DNA of 64,000 nt, taken from contig NZ_CP041360.1 in the NCBI RefSeq assembly GCF_006965485.1, positions 6,304,501 to 6,368,500 on the forward strand, given 5' to 3'. Position 1 is the stretch's first letter, and the number at the start of each line of letters is the position of its first letter. Shown in pieces: positions 26,835 through 35,408 of the stretch. This DNA comes from Spirosoma sp. KCTC 42546 (lineage in GTDB: Bacteria; Bacteroidota; Bacteroidia; Cytophagales; Spirosomataceae). Position numbers and translations under genes: made by a program. The notes beneath the pieces are model-generated. The model did no database searches and had not been told where the DNA came from. It saw only the letters and a program-made list of their open reading frames with translations.

Positions 26835-29195
26835 ATGCGAAATTGGGCACGACTTTTTCAACGAGTGAGACAATTGGCAACAGTGTATGCTACAAAAATT
26901 GCCTGGTTAAGCCTGTTTAATATTACGTTTCATATTTTGGCTGCGGCCTCGTGCAATGGCCAAAATAGTACACGAAAAATGGTCAATCAATTATTGATCA
27001 AACTACAGAAAAGTGAGTTCGATACAGCCCGAATTTCTACCCTGATTAGCTTAGGAAAATTTCACGTATATAAAGCGGGGGAGGCTAAAATTGACCTGGA
27101 CAGCGCGCTACTTTATTTACATCAGGCCGAAGAGTTAAGCAACAGGCTCCACGTTTCAAAAGAAAAACACCAGGCCGAAAGTATATTGGTTATTGCCTAT
27201 ATGGAGCAGGGAGATGTCCGGCTTGGCGAGGCCGTTTTTTCTAAACTCATTACAGATTGCCGCAGAACGGGTGATAAAGAAACGGAAGCCGATGCCCTAT
27301 ACCGATTCGCCACCGCCCAGCGGTATATCACCCGAAATTATCCCAAAGCGTTTGCTGGATATCGTCAGGCCGCATCGCTATATAAAGTGCTCAGAAATCC
27401 GGAAAAAGAAATTCAGCTATATGAGCACATTGCTGGTCTCCATGCCGATCTGGGCGAGCTGGATCTGGCTGAAAACGAGTTTCTGGATGTGCTGAAACGG
27501 TATAAAGCGATCAACTACGCGAAGCTTCATTACACTTACAGTTGGTTGGCCAGTGTTAGTCGATTAAAGGGAAATTTTGAGAAAGGCCTTTATTACGCGT
27601 TGCAATCCCTGGAAAGTATGAACAAAACCCAGGATACATTGGCTGCTGCCAGCTTTTATGGGACTATTGCCGAGGTATACATGGAGCTGGGCAAACCCGA
27701 TCAAAGTACGTACTGGTTTAAGAAGACACTTCAGCAATGGCGGCAGGAAAAACTACCGAATTATTCGCTGTATTATGCGGCTAGTTTTATTGTGCAAGAC
27801 TTAATCGGACATCATAAAACCCAGGAGGCCCTTCGATTAATCAAAAACCTTATTAAAGAAATTCCGCCCGTTACGATTATTCAAAAAGGATGCATCGCGC
27901 AAATATTCGCATACTGTTATAACGACCTGCAAAATTATTCGTTGGCCGAGAAATATTACCTGGAAGCAATTGCCTGGTATAGCCAGTCGGGTAATGACTT
28001 CGAAATGGCCCAAAAAGCACCTAAAGAAGTCGGCGAATTTTATTTAAAACGTAACGATTTAAAAAAAGCAGGCTTTTATTTACGAAAAGCCCTCGCCTTC
28101 TCACCCCAGAAAAACGCCCCATCAACTGTAAAGGATATTCACTTTATGTTATTTAAAGTTGATTCTACAGAGGGAAATTATTTGTCGGCCATTCGTCATT
28201 TTCGACAACACAAAGCGTTAAATGATTCCATTTTCAATGAAGTGAAAAGTCGGCAGTTTGCGGAGTTGGAGGTTAAGTATGCAACCGCCAAAAAAGTGCA
28301 GCAGATTCAACAACAGCAGAATGAACTGGAAAAAGAAAAAACAACCCGCAATGGAATACTGGCGGGAACCGTTCTGCTCCTGGGTTTACTAGGTGTCAGC
28401 TTTAATCAGTACCGCTTAAAGCAGCGGAGTAACCAACTTCTGGAAGCCAAGCAGTTGGAGATCAATCAAAAAAACGAATCCCTTCAGCGTATCCTGGACG
28501 AGAAAGAAATCCTTATTGATGACAAAGACAACCTGCTCGATGAGAAAGAAGGATTGTTGGAAGAAAAAGAGTGGATGCTTAAAGAGATCCACCACCGGGT
28601 CAAAAACAATCTTCAGATAATCAGCAGTTTACTCCATTCACAGGGCGTTTACCTGAAAGACAAAGCGGCCCTGTCCGCTATCCGCGAGAGCCAGAGCCGG
28701 GTGCATGTGATGGCCCTGATCCATCAGAAGCTTTACCAATCGGACCGTATATCAACGATTCCAATGGCCGAGTATATTGACGAAATCGTCGATTATCTAC
28801 TGGTTACGTTTGCCTGCCAGGATTCCGTTACCAAACGAATGGCCCTTACCCCCATTCATCTGGATGTAATTCTGGCGGTGCCACTGGGCCTTATCCTGAA
28901 CGAAGTCGTTACTAATTCCCTAAAATATGCTTTCCCCGCTAATCAGCAGGGGAGCCTATACATTGAACTTACCGAAGTGGCTAAACGAACCTATCGACTC
29001 ACCATTGGTGATGATGGGGTTGGCCTCCCCCCCGATCTGAATCCGAACCGAAGTCGAACATTGGGTATGAGCCTGATTCGGGGATTGAGCAAACAACTTG
29101 GGGGCAAATTGCAAATCAGCCAGCCAAACGGGGTGCAGGTCAGCCTGATATTTTCTGAAGAAAAAGTTGGCGTGCCCGACGTCGCGAATGTATAA
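26835..29195 (+). CDS. TPR sensor histidine kinase, HisKA_2 type (second copy)
   Basis: This 786-residue paralogue of the preceding kinase has the same order: hydrophobic N-terminus (about 22-42), TPR repeats (about 50-460), membrane segment (about 510-530, NGILAGTVLLLGLLGVSF), coiled coil, HisKA_2 (H587 in EIHHRVKNNLQII) and HATPase. Between membrane and kinase it carries extra short heptad-like repeats, roughly [I/N/G]L[I/L]xxKE (DEKEILIDDKDNLLDEKE), missing from the first copy, which lengthen the signalling helix. The kinase halves are much more alike than the sensor halves, suggesting duplication followed by sensor divergence. It begins 63 bp after the first kinase and is convergent with the AraC gene, with only 10 bp between. 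Confidence 0.93.
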   Translation: MRNWARLFQRVRQLATVYATKIAWLSLFNITFHILAAASCNGQNSTRKMVNQLLIKLQKSEFDTARISTLISLGKFHVYKAGEAKIDLDSALLYLHQAEELSNRLHVSKEKHQAESILVIAYMEQGDVRLGEAVFSKLITDCRRTGDKETEADALYRFATAQRYITRNYPKAFAGYRQAASLYKVLRNPEKEIQLYEHIAGLHADLGELDLAENEFLDVLKRYKAINYAKLHYTYSWLASVSRLKGNFEKGLYYALQSLESMNKTQDTLAAASFYGTIAEVYMELGKPDQSTYWFKKTLQQWRQEKLPNYSLYYAASFIVQDLIGHHKTQEALRLIKNLIKEIPPVTIIQKGCIAQIFAYCYNDLQNYSLAEKYYLEAIAWYSQSGNDFEMAQKAPKEVGEFYLKRNDLKKAGFYLRKALAFSPQKNAPSTVKDIHFMLFKVDSTEGNYLSAIRHFRQHKALNDSIFNEVKSRQFAELEVKYATAKKVQQIQQQQNELEKEKTTRNGILAGTVLLLGLLGVSFNQYRLKQRSNQLLEAKQLEINQKNESLQRILDEKEILIDDKDNLLDEKEGLLEEKEWMLKEIHHRVKNNLQIISSLLHSQGVYLKDKAALSAIRESQSRVHVMALIHQKLYQSDRISTIPMAEYIDEIVDYLLVTFACQDSVTKRMALTPIHLDVILAVPLGLILNEVVTNSLKYAFPANQQGSLYIELTEVAKRTYRLTIGDDGVGLPPDLNPNRSRTLGMSLIRGLSKQLGGKLQISQPNGVQVSLIFSEEKVGVPDVANV

Positions 29196-29205
29196 TCCCT
29201 GGTTC

Positions 29206-30099
29206 TTACCTAAAGGAAGACTGTAAATAAGCATTTCTAACGCGGGCAGGAACGAACAAACTTCGTCGGTACTCCGTGGGCGTCGTTTGATAATACCGTT
29301 TGAAGAGCTTGTTAAGGTGGCATATATCAGTAAACCCAAACTCGTCTGCTATCTGCGAAATGGTCATACTACTCAACCGCAGCCTTGTTTCTACCAATTG
29401 AAGTTTATACCGAATAATGTATTGGTTGATGGATTCGCCCGCCTGTTGTTTGAATAGAGCGCTCAGGTGACTTTGGGAATAATTGAACACATCAGCCATC
29501 TTTTCCATGCGCAGGTGATCCGGCATGGTAATATGCTGGCAGATGTACACGCCAATTCGCTGCATCAGTGAGGCCGCGCTAACAGTTGATGAATTTAAGC
29601 CCTGCTGTTGAGCGAGTTGCCGATCAATTAAACTCAAAATCGTTTTCATTAGAGCCTCTACGATTTGGTTCGAGATCAGTGGCCGGTGGTTTTTCTGTTC
29701 CGTTAACAGGATGTCGACCAGCGCATTCAGATTTTGTTGTTCGATACGGTCTGTTACGATACTACCCACGAGTTGACGACTAGTCGTAAGTGCTCGCTCT
29801 TTGATTTGTAGCCAGCCGTCTGTCCCGGGCGTCGTCAATCCAGTCATATAAAGTTCAGTGAAAGAAAGACAGCAGAAACAGGTCATTTTATCAATTAAAA
29901 AATAATGGCTGTCTAAATGTCCCAGAAAGAATATATCGCCGGCCTGATAAGCGAATCGATTGCCATTAATTATATGCTGTCCACTGCCGGTTCGGATCAG
30001 GATGAGTTCAAAGTGATTGTGGTTATGAACTGGGTAAGACCATTGGTTAGTTTCTACGACCTGAACCGTCAGGAGTTCATGCTGCATGTTGCGTTTCAT
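29206..30099 (-). CDS. AraC-family regulator with cupin sensor domain
   Basis: The protein (297 residues from ATG 30099) has an N-terminal cupin barrel (about 15-90, YPVHNHNHFELILIRTGSG, AYQAGDIFFLGHLDSHYF) and a C-terminal double HTH (about 195-290, EKMADVFNYSQSHLSALFKQ, IADEFGFTDICHLNKLFKRY). The frame opens at 30156, but a sigma-54-type promoter (30151-30166) overlaps that codon, so ATG 30099 is preferred, leaving a leader of about 40 nt. The cupin part probably binds a small molecule. Targets are unknown; the 40-bp elements before the two hydrolases look like AraC-type sites, but linking them to this protein is a guess. Confidence 0.88.
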   Translation of the reverse strand: MKRNMQHELLTVQVVETNQWSYPVHNHNHFELILIRTGSGQHIINGNRFAYQAGDIFFLGHLDSHYFLIDKMTCFCCLSFTELYMTGLTTPGTDGWLQIKERALTTSRQLVGSIVTDRIEQQNLNALVDILLTEQKNHRPLISNQIVEALMKTILSLIDRQLAQQQGLNSSTVSAASLMQRIGVYICQHITMPDHLRMEKMADVFNYSQSHLSALFKQQAGESINQYIIRYKLQLVETRLRLSSMTISQIADEFGFTDICHLNKLFKRYYQTTPTEYRRSLFVPARVRNAYLQSSFR

Positions 30100-30150
30100 A
30101 CGGGGAAGTGTTCTAGATAGATATGTTGACTCAACCACTTCGAACAACTT

Positions 30151-30166
30151 TGCCAATAAAATGCCA
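30151..30166 (-). promoter_or_regulatory. Sigma-54-type promoter of the AraC gene
   Basis: The minus strand reads TGGCATTTTATTGGCA: GG and GC are exactly ten bases apart, as required for -24/-12 elements. It overlaps the most upstream possible start of the AraC frame and so argues for the later start at 30099. Confidence 0.6.
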
Positions 30167-30250
30167 AACTAAAAACGCCCTTAAGCAAACAAAAAATTTA
30201 TCATAAAGCGTTGACAATCAAATATATATAAACAAACTAGACATAGAGGC

Positions 30251-30303
30251 TACCTCCAAATAAATTGGAGAGTCCATTATATTTGGAGGTAGGCACTGGA
30301 GTT
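30251..30303. promoter_or_regulatory. Palindromic candidate enhancer site, copy 2
   Basis: TACCTCCAAAT (30251-30261) and ATTTGGAGGTA (30281-30291) form an 11-bp inverted repeat with an inner TTGGAG between them. ACTGGAGTT (30295-30303) follows. It lies 85-137 bp upstream of the sigma-54-type promoter and shares blocks with 22121-22151. Confidence 0.58.
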
Positions 30304-30372
30304 ATTGCTTCGTTCTTTTGTTGCCAGAAAAGTTCAAGCTCACCTCGCTAGTTATGGCCGTCTGAATTGTGT

Positions 30373-30582
30373 CTATTTAAGATGTGTCCGCAACATCCAG
30401 GCTATTTTTTCGTGCTTTTCCAGTATCCCTGTCACAAAATCGCTTGTTCCGGCATCCTGATGGGCCTCCTGGAACTCGTTGATATTGGTGCGAATAAATT
30501 CGATGATACTTCCTTGGTCACTCAGCAATTTCCAGATCAGGCTACCGACCCTTGTTTCACGAATAGTAGCTTTATAAGTTGA
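30373..30582 (-). pseudogene. Dps C-terminal remnant
   Basis: Minus-strand translation from the base after the GAPDH stop gives about 69 residues ending at TAG 30373-30375. They include LLSDQGSIIEFIRTNINEF and GTSDFVTGILEKHEKIAWML, clearly the last two helices of a Dps mini-ferritin (usual length about 155). There is no start codon, and the first half with the ferroxidase ligands is missing, so this is a truncated relic. Its frame happens to continue from the GAPDH frame across the TGA. The junction at the GAPDH 3' end marks an old deletion or rearrangement. Confidence 0.85.
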
Positions 30583-31584
30583 TCAGATTCGTTCAGCCAG
30601 AAATGCGGCAACTTCAGCCAGGCGATTCGAAAATCCCCATTCGTTATCATACCAGGCGGCTACCGATAATAGGTTACCTTCCTTGGCTGTCAGGGGTAAG
30701 TCAATAATGGACGAATGCGGGTCGGCCACAATTCGGGACGAAGCCCACTCATCCTCCAATACATCCAGGACCCCTTTAAGCGGGCCTTCCGCAGCGGCTT
30801 TTCGGAATGCATCATTGACCTCCTGTACCGTGCACTCTTTTTCAGTGATTAAATTCAGCTCGGCAATGCTGCCCGTGCGCGTTGGGACGCGGTACGCTTT
30901 ACCCGTAATTTTCAGGTCTTTCCAGATAAATTGCAAAGCCCTGGCCGCCCCCGACGATGAAGGAATGATATTCTCGGCCGCAGCCCAGGAGTCACGACGA
31001 TCTTTCATCGGCTGGTCCGTTAGGGACTGGGTATTGGTGTACGAGTGTACCGTCGAAAAAAGGCCGTACTGGATACCAAAATTTTCCCGAATCACCTTGA
31101 CCACCGCTGCCAGCGCATTTGTTGTGCAACTACCCATGCTGATGATGTGGTGGTTAACCGGATCAAAGGTATCCAGATTGATGCCTTTCAGGAGTACGGC
31201 ATCACAGTCGGCCAGGGTTTTGCTGGGCGCACTGATAAGCACGTACTTAGCCCCTCGGTCAAGGTGTACCTGCGCTCCGGCACGGGTTGTGGCCCGCCCC
31301 GTGCAGTCGACAACTAAATCAACGCCGAGCGAACCCCAATCAGGTACTTCTTTCAACGAATTGATGTAGGGAATTGTCTGTCCGCCAATTGTTAGCTTGC
31401 CATCGCTTCCCGAAACAGGTTCCGGCCATCGACCATAATTGGTGTCGACCGCAAACAGTGCAGCCAGGGTTGGCTCGTCCCGAATGTCGGCAATAGCCGC
31501 TGGAACAAACAGGTTGTGCTGTAATCCTATACGCAGGAATTGCCGCCCGATGCGGCCAAATCCATACAAAGCTATTGTAGCCAT
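30583..31584 (-). CDS. gap: Type I glyceraldehyde-3-phosphate dehydrogenase
   Basis: This 333-residue enzyme has the NAD-binding GFGRIGRQFLR at 8-18, catalytic C153 in SMGSCTTNAL and H180 in FSTVHSYTN, with the usual C-terminal WYDNEWGFSNRL. It oxidises glyceraldehyde 3-phosphate with phosphate to 1,3-bisphosphoglycerate. The second cysteine of the common CTTNC motif is alanine, and the first half is divergent (DTNYGRWPEPV), so it may be a secondary or anabolic isoenzyme rather than the main glycolytic one. It stands alone, followed directly by the Dps remnant. Confidence 0.9.
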   Translation of the reverse strand: MATIALYGFGRIGRQFLRIGLQHNLFVPAAIADIRDEPTLAALFAVDTNYGRWPEPVSGSDGKLTIGGQTIPYINSLKEVPDWGSLGVDLVVDCTGRATTRAGAQVHLDRGAKYVLISAPSKTLADCDAVLLKGINLDTFDPVNHHIISMGSCTTNALAAVVKVIRENFGIQYGLFSTVHSYTNTQSLTDQPMKDRRDSWAAAENIIPSSSGAARALQFIWKDLKITGKAYRVPTRTGSIAELNLITEKECTVQEVNDAFRKAAAEGPLKGVLDVLEDEWASSRIVADPHSSIIDLPLTAKEGNLLSVAAWYDNEWGFSNRLAEVAAFLAERI

Positions 31585-31719
31585 GTGGTGTATTTTTTAG
31601 AGGAGATCAGTTAGTCAGGTTACTGAAGATGAACGAGGTAACGAACTTAATTTCATCTTTAACAATTGCATACCCTTTATTGTTGAGTGGCGGTTTATAT
31701 CCGTTATGAATTGGGTTGC

Positions 31720-32655
31720 TTACCGGGATGCCAATACGGGAAGTGCTTTTTCAATACGTGTCCTGGAGGATTCGTACTGCTTCGGAAGTTTTAGATGACT
31801 GCCCAACTCCTGTAGGGGCTCATCGACAGTAAAGCCGGGATTGTCGGTTGCGATTTCAAACAGGACACCACCTGGTTCGCGGAAATAGAGCGAAAAGAAA
31901 TAATCTCGGTCAATTTTCGGGGTTATCTGTAATCCTTTGCTCTGGATTTTCTCCCGGAATTCCATCTGGATAGTCTCATTGGCGACCCGGAAGGCTACAT
32001 GATGGTTAGTGCCAGCGGCATTTCTGCCTATTGCCCCTGCTGGTTCTTCCAGCAAATCGACTATTGCTGCCGTAGCAATGGCATCGGTCACGAACCGGTA
32101 GCGATTGCCTTCCTGCGCTTGTAGCGTATACCCAAAAATGTCGGTCAGCACACGAGCAGTTGCCTCCATTTTTTGCAGGCTTAACGTTACGCTATGAAAT
32201 CCCTGGGTCGCCATGTCTTGCTTGATATCGCCGGTTTCCCAGGCGGGTCGATCATCCGAATGCTGAATGAGGGCAATAGCCAACCCATCGGGATCCGTAA
32301 AGGGCAAATAAGTTTCGCTAAACCGCTCCGCCTGTTCACCCATAGATACGCCAAACTCTCTGAATCGCCCAGCCCAGTTATCCAGGCTTCCGGTCGGTAC
32401 GGAATAACCTATTTCGGTAGCCATACCCACACCGTTTTTGCCAGGCCCAATGCCTTCCCAGGGAAAAAAGGTAAGAATGGTGCCGGGGGATCCATCTTCA
32501 TTGCCGTAGTAAAAATGATACGTGCTGGGGTCGTCGAAGTTGACGGTTTTTTTTACCATCCGCAGCCCCAGCACGTGGGTATAAAAATCGTAGTTGCGCT
32601 GCGCGTTGTTAGCAATCGCCGTGATATGATGAAGGCCTAAAATTCGGTTGTCCAT
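31720..32655 (-). CDS. Ring-cleaving dioxygenase, VOC superfamily (MhqO-like)
   Basis: The 311 residues form two VOC halves. Metal-ligand candidates are H in GLHHITAIAN (near 10), H in NHHVAFRVAN (near 215) and E in GGVLFEIATDN (near 265). The closest family is the ring-cleaving dioxygenase group that includes MhqA/MhqO, which responds to quinones and hydroquinones. The preceding GAPDH and following single-domain response regulator are separate units. The exact aromatic substrate is not known. Confidence 0.88.
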   Translation of the reverse strand: MDNRILGLHHITAIANNAQRNYDFYTHVLGLRMVKKTVNFDDPSTYHFYYGNEDGSPGTILTFFPWEGIGPGKNGVGMATEIGYSVPTGSLDNWAGRFREFGVSMGEQAERFSETYLPFTDPDGLAIALIQHSDDRPAWETGDIKQDMATQGFHSVTLSLQKMEATARVLTDIFGYTLQAQEGNRYRFVTDAIATAAIVDLLEEPAGAIGRNAAGTNHHVAFRVANETIQMEFREKIQSKGLQITPKIDRDYFFSLYFREPGGVLFEIATDNPGFTVDEPLQELGSHLKLPKQYESSRTRIEKALPVLASR

Positions 32656-32763
32656 ATCTGATAAGTGAATAGTTGTTAGTAGAGCTTCGTAATGAATCTA
32701 ATCGGGCCTGATGCTTCCAGGTTAGTCTAAAAATCGCCTACTTATTGTTCATGTATCTGATTT

Positions 32764-33174
32764 TCACGCCATCGGAAGCGATAAAAAACACACTTTAATT
32801 GCATCCGCAATCTGGTCATATTCGTCAACATGAACTGGTTTTTTGATAAAGGAGTTTATCCCTTTTGCATAGGCTGATGTTATTAATTCTGGCTGGTCAC
32901 TGGTTGAGAGCATGACAACCGGCGTAGAAAATAGTTGGTTTTGCGCCCGAATGAATACCAGCGTTTCCAGGCCATTTAATCCGGGCATGTTCATGTCCAG
33001 GATGACTAACTGAATAAAATTTGTTTGCAGCAGAGCTAGCGCTTCTTCACCATTTTTGGCCTCCAAAACAGCCAAATCGTCGATGACCCGCTCAATAGCC
33101 TGACGTAGAAAGTAACGATCATCGTCATCATCGTCTGTCAATAAAATGGTAGTATGTCTTTGGTACATAGTCAA
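32764..33174 (-). CDS. Single-domain response regulator
   Basis: This 136-residue protein is a receiver only, with acidic pocket DDDDDD at 14-19, phosphoacceptor D60 in LVILDMNMPGLNG, switch residue in VVMLSTSD and K in FIKKPVHVDEY. There is no output domain. Such CheY-like proteins in Bacteroidota (Rcp1-type) usually shuttle phosphate or act on other proteins. No kinase is adjacent on this strand. Confidence 0.9.
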   Translation of the reverse strand: MTMYQRHTTILLTDDDDDDRYFLRQAIERVIDDLAVLEAKNGEEALALLQTNFIQLVILDMNMPGLNGLETLVFIRAQNQLFSTPVVMLSTSDQPELITSAYAKGINSFIKKPVHVDEYDQIADAIKVCFLSLPMA

Positions 33175-33273
33175 CTACAGTAATCTATGAACAGATTCTT
33201 CGCAAAAGCTCAACCGGATCTACCATTCTTAAGCTAATTCAGCTCCTATTAAAAGTGGGCGCCCGGTCCTTAT

Positions 33274-34059
33274 TCACATTGTCTTTACTTTGCTGGCAGC
33301 TTCTAAAATAAACGCAGCTACTTTCTCTGGCTGAGCCAGCATGGCAACATGGCTGGATTTGAGTTCAATCGTAGTAGCCTTGAGTTTTTTGGCCAGCGTT
33401 CGTTCCATATCCGGATTAATCATTCGGTCATTAGCCGCTACGACGTACCAGGAAGGTTTGCTTTTCCAGGCTGCTTTGGTGATTTTTTCTTTCAATGCCG
33501 TGAACGCTTGTGGGCCCTGCGTTGCTACTAGTAACTTCCGTTCCGATTGGGGTAAATCCTGTGCGAAATCTTCATTAATTCCTTTAGGCGACATGCTGAC
33601 AAATCCATAGGCATCGGGTTTTATTTCATCATTGCCCGGTGTGGAGGCTGCGGTCTGCACCAGTTCCAGAAACGACTGGCCTTCATCAGGAGCAGCTGCA
33701 GCTACGTAAACAAGCCCAGCTACCTTGTCATGGTTACCCGCTTCGGTAATGACCACGCCCCCCCAGGAATGACCCACTAATAAAACTGGCCCATTCATTA
33801 ATTCGATGGCTCGTTTGGTAGCCGCCACATCGTCACCCAGGGAGGTAAGTGGGTTTTGTACGGCTATTACGTTAAATCCCTTAGCTTCCAGCAACGGAAT
33901 TACCTTGGACCAGCTTGAGCCATCAGCCCACGTTCCGTGAACCAATACTACATTTTTTACCCCGGTAGCTAATGCCTGAGCCGAAACGTTCTGGGTTGTT
34001 GAAAGAATTAGGGCAATACTAAGTGATGCGCATAAAACGGCGCGATTAATTGTCCACAT
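33274..34059 (-). CDS. Secreted alpha/beta hydrolase
   Basis: This 261-residue protein has a signal peptide (about 1-28, ending NVSAQA). It carries HGTWADGSSW near 41-50, nucleophile S98 in LLVGHSWGGV, an acid in VVAANDRMINPD and histidine in LKSSHVAMLAQPE. It belongs to the salicylate-esterase-like subfamily (HGTWADGSSWSKVIP), distinct from the hydrolase at 18736-19557, yet both share a 40-bp promoter element. It probably acts in the periplasm on an ester or amide. It is monocistronic. Confidence 0.87.
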   Translation of the reverse strand: MWTINRAVLCASLSIALILSTTQNVSAQALATGVKNVVLVHGTWADGSSWSKVIPLLEAKGFNVIAVQNPLTSLGDDVAATKRAIELMNGPVLLVGHSWGGVVITEAGNHDKVAGLVYVAAAAPDEGQSFLELVQTAASTPGNDEIKPDAYGFVSMSPKGINEDFAQDLPQSERKLLVATQGPQAFTALKEKITKAAWKSKPSWYVVAANDRMINPDMERTLAKKLKATTIELKSSHVAMLAQPEKVAAFILEAASKVKTM

Positions 34060-34233
34060 GGTTGTTGAGGATTAAGAATTGGTTGATTTAAATACAGGTC
34101 TTGTACAACTGATGGAATCAAGGCGGTAGTAGGTTGCGTGCGTTATTCATCGCTTATATATGGATAAATCGATTGATATACCGGATAGGAGTTCAAGAAC
34201 TTAATGAAGTTTAACGTCCGGCTTTTGTCGAAA

Positions 34234-34301
34234 CAAACCTACCAGAAGAAGGGCCGGGAAAAGCGGTACAAACAGATGGTATTCCAGTAAAAAGAGGGGA
34301 T
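34234..34301 (-). promoter_or_regulatory. Promoter with shared 40-bp element, copy 2
   Basis: The element is at 34262-34301 and the -7 box TAGGTTTG at 34234-34241, 20 nt apart, as in copy 1. Weaker similarity continues between the element and the -7 box (CAGAAG block). The hydrolase ATG follows about 175 bp later. Confidence 0.7.
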
Positions 34302-34388
34302 TTCAACCGTTGCTAAACAACGAACAATCAATGAAATACCTGAAATGATGAAAACGGGAAAACAAAACCCTAGGCCCTGCCTTAGCAG

Positions 34389-34422
34389 TCGCTCATGTTA
34401 ATGAATCGCTCACGTTAATGAC
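34389..34422. repeat. Tandem 17-bp direct repeat
   Basis: TCGCTCATGTTAATGAA is followed at once by TCGCTCACGTTAATGAC, 15 of 17 bases alike. It lies in the 590-bp gap between the divergent hydrolase and HAD genes, 230 bp before the HAD ATG. It may be a binding site for a dimeric regulator; the rest of the gap (34423-34652) shows nothing recognisable. Confidence 0.5.
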
Positions 34423-34652
34423 TCATATAAGCTAGAGTTTTGCATCTTAGACTAGTATTGCCGAGCAAATCTAAAAGCATACGAAAATCAATATGTCGTG
34501 GGTAAAGTCAGTTCAGATAAGGAAATGCACAGGTAGAGGCCCTAATTCTCCGGTTCAACTAAGCTTGCATTCTTCTACCTGATCTCTTTCGCCAATTTTA
34601 CTTCCTAATTAGCCTAGCCAGGCAAAACGGATCTATTAGACAACTTTAGAAA

Positions 34653-35285
34653 ATGAATTATAAGCTGATTATTTTCGATTTTGACGGAACACTAGCCGAC
34701 TCATTTCCGTATTTTCTACAGACCATGAATGCATTGGCAACTACTTATAACTTCCCTAAAATTGATTCCCAGGAGGTAGATCGACTGAGGGGGCTAGATG
34801 CTCGCCAAATGATGAAACGTGCTAAATTGCCAGCCTGGAAAATGCCACTCATTGCTCGCTCGTTCATCCATCTTATGAACCGCGATATTGATCAAATACA
34901 ACTGTTTGATGGCATATCTGAACTATTGCGAACGTTAGCTACTCAACAAGTTAAGTTGGCTATCGTCAGCTCTAACAGCGAGGAGAATGTGCGTCAGGTA
35001 CTAGGTATTGAAAATGCTTCATTGATTAGCTACTACGGATGCGGCACATCGCTTTTTAATAAGGGTCATACGTTCAAACGAGCTATGACAAAGCTGAAAA
35101 TTAAGCCTGAGGAAACGCTTTGTATAGGCGACGAAGTGCGGGATATTGAAGCAGCCCAAAAAGCAGCTACGGCTTTCGGTGGCGTTGCATGGGGATATAC
35201 CCGTTCAGATGCATTGGAAGCCAACCCAGGTGTTATTATGTTCTATACCCCTAAGGAAATCTTAGAAGCGGTTTTAAGGGTTTGA
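34653..35285 (+). CDS. HAD-superfamily phosphatase (phosphoglycolate-phosphatase-like)
   Basis: This 210-residue protein has HAD motif I DFDGTLADS (9-17), motif II in LAIVSSNSEENV, motif III lysine near FKRAMTKLK and motif IV GDEVRDIEAAQKA. The helical cap between motifs I and II is typical of subfamily IA. It dephosphorylates a small phosphometabolite; phosphoglycolate is only the family prototype. It is a single gene. Confidence 0.9.
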   Translation: MNYKLIIFDFDGTLADSFPYFLQTMNALATTYNFPKIDSQEVDRLRGLDARQMMKRAKLPAWKMPLIARSFIHLMNRDIDQIQLFDGISELLRTLATQQVKLAIVSSNSEENVRQVLGIENASLISYYGCGTSLFNKGHTFKRAMTKLKIKPEETLCIGDEVRDIEAAQKAATAFGGVAWGYTRSDALEANPGVIMFYTPKEILEAVLRV

Positions 35286-35408
35286 CTATAGACCCTATCC
35301 TATCTATTCTTGATACACTAACTAACTAAACTGCTTACCCAGCCAACAGGAAAGATACTAATTTGAGATTTGCGGCAGTAGCCGACCAATAGAACAACAA
35401 GTAGTACC

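Noticed and set aside
30367..30582. A 71-codon plus-strand frame
   Set aside because: The opposite strand encodes the Dps remnant, which explains the open frame.
30683..31369. A 228-codon plus-strand frame
   Set aside because: It is fully antisense to the conserved GAPDH gene and has no recognisable domain.
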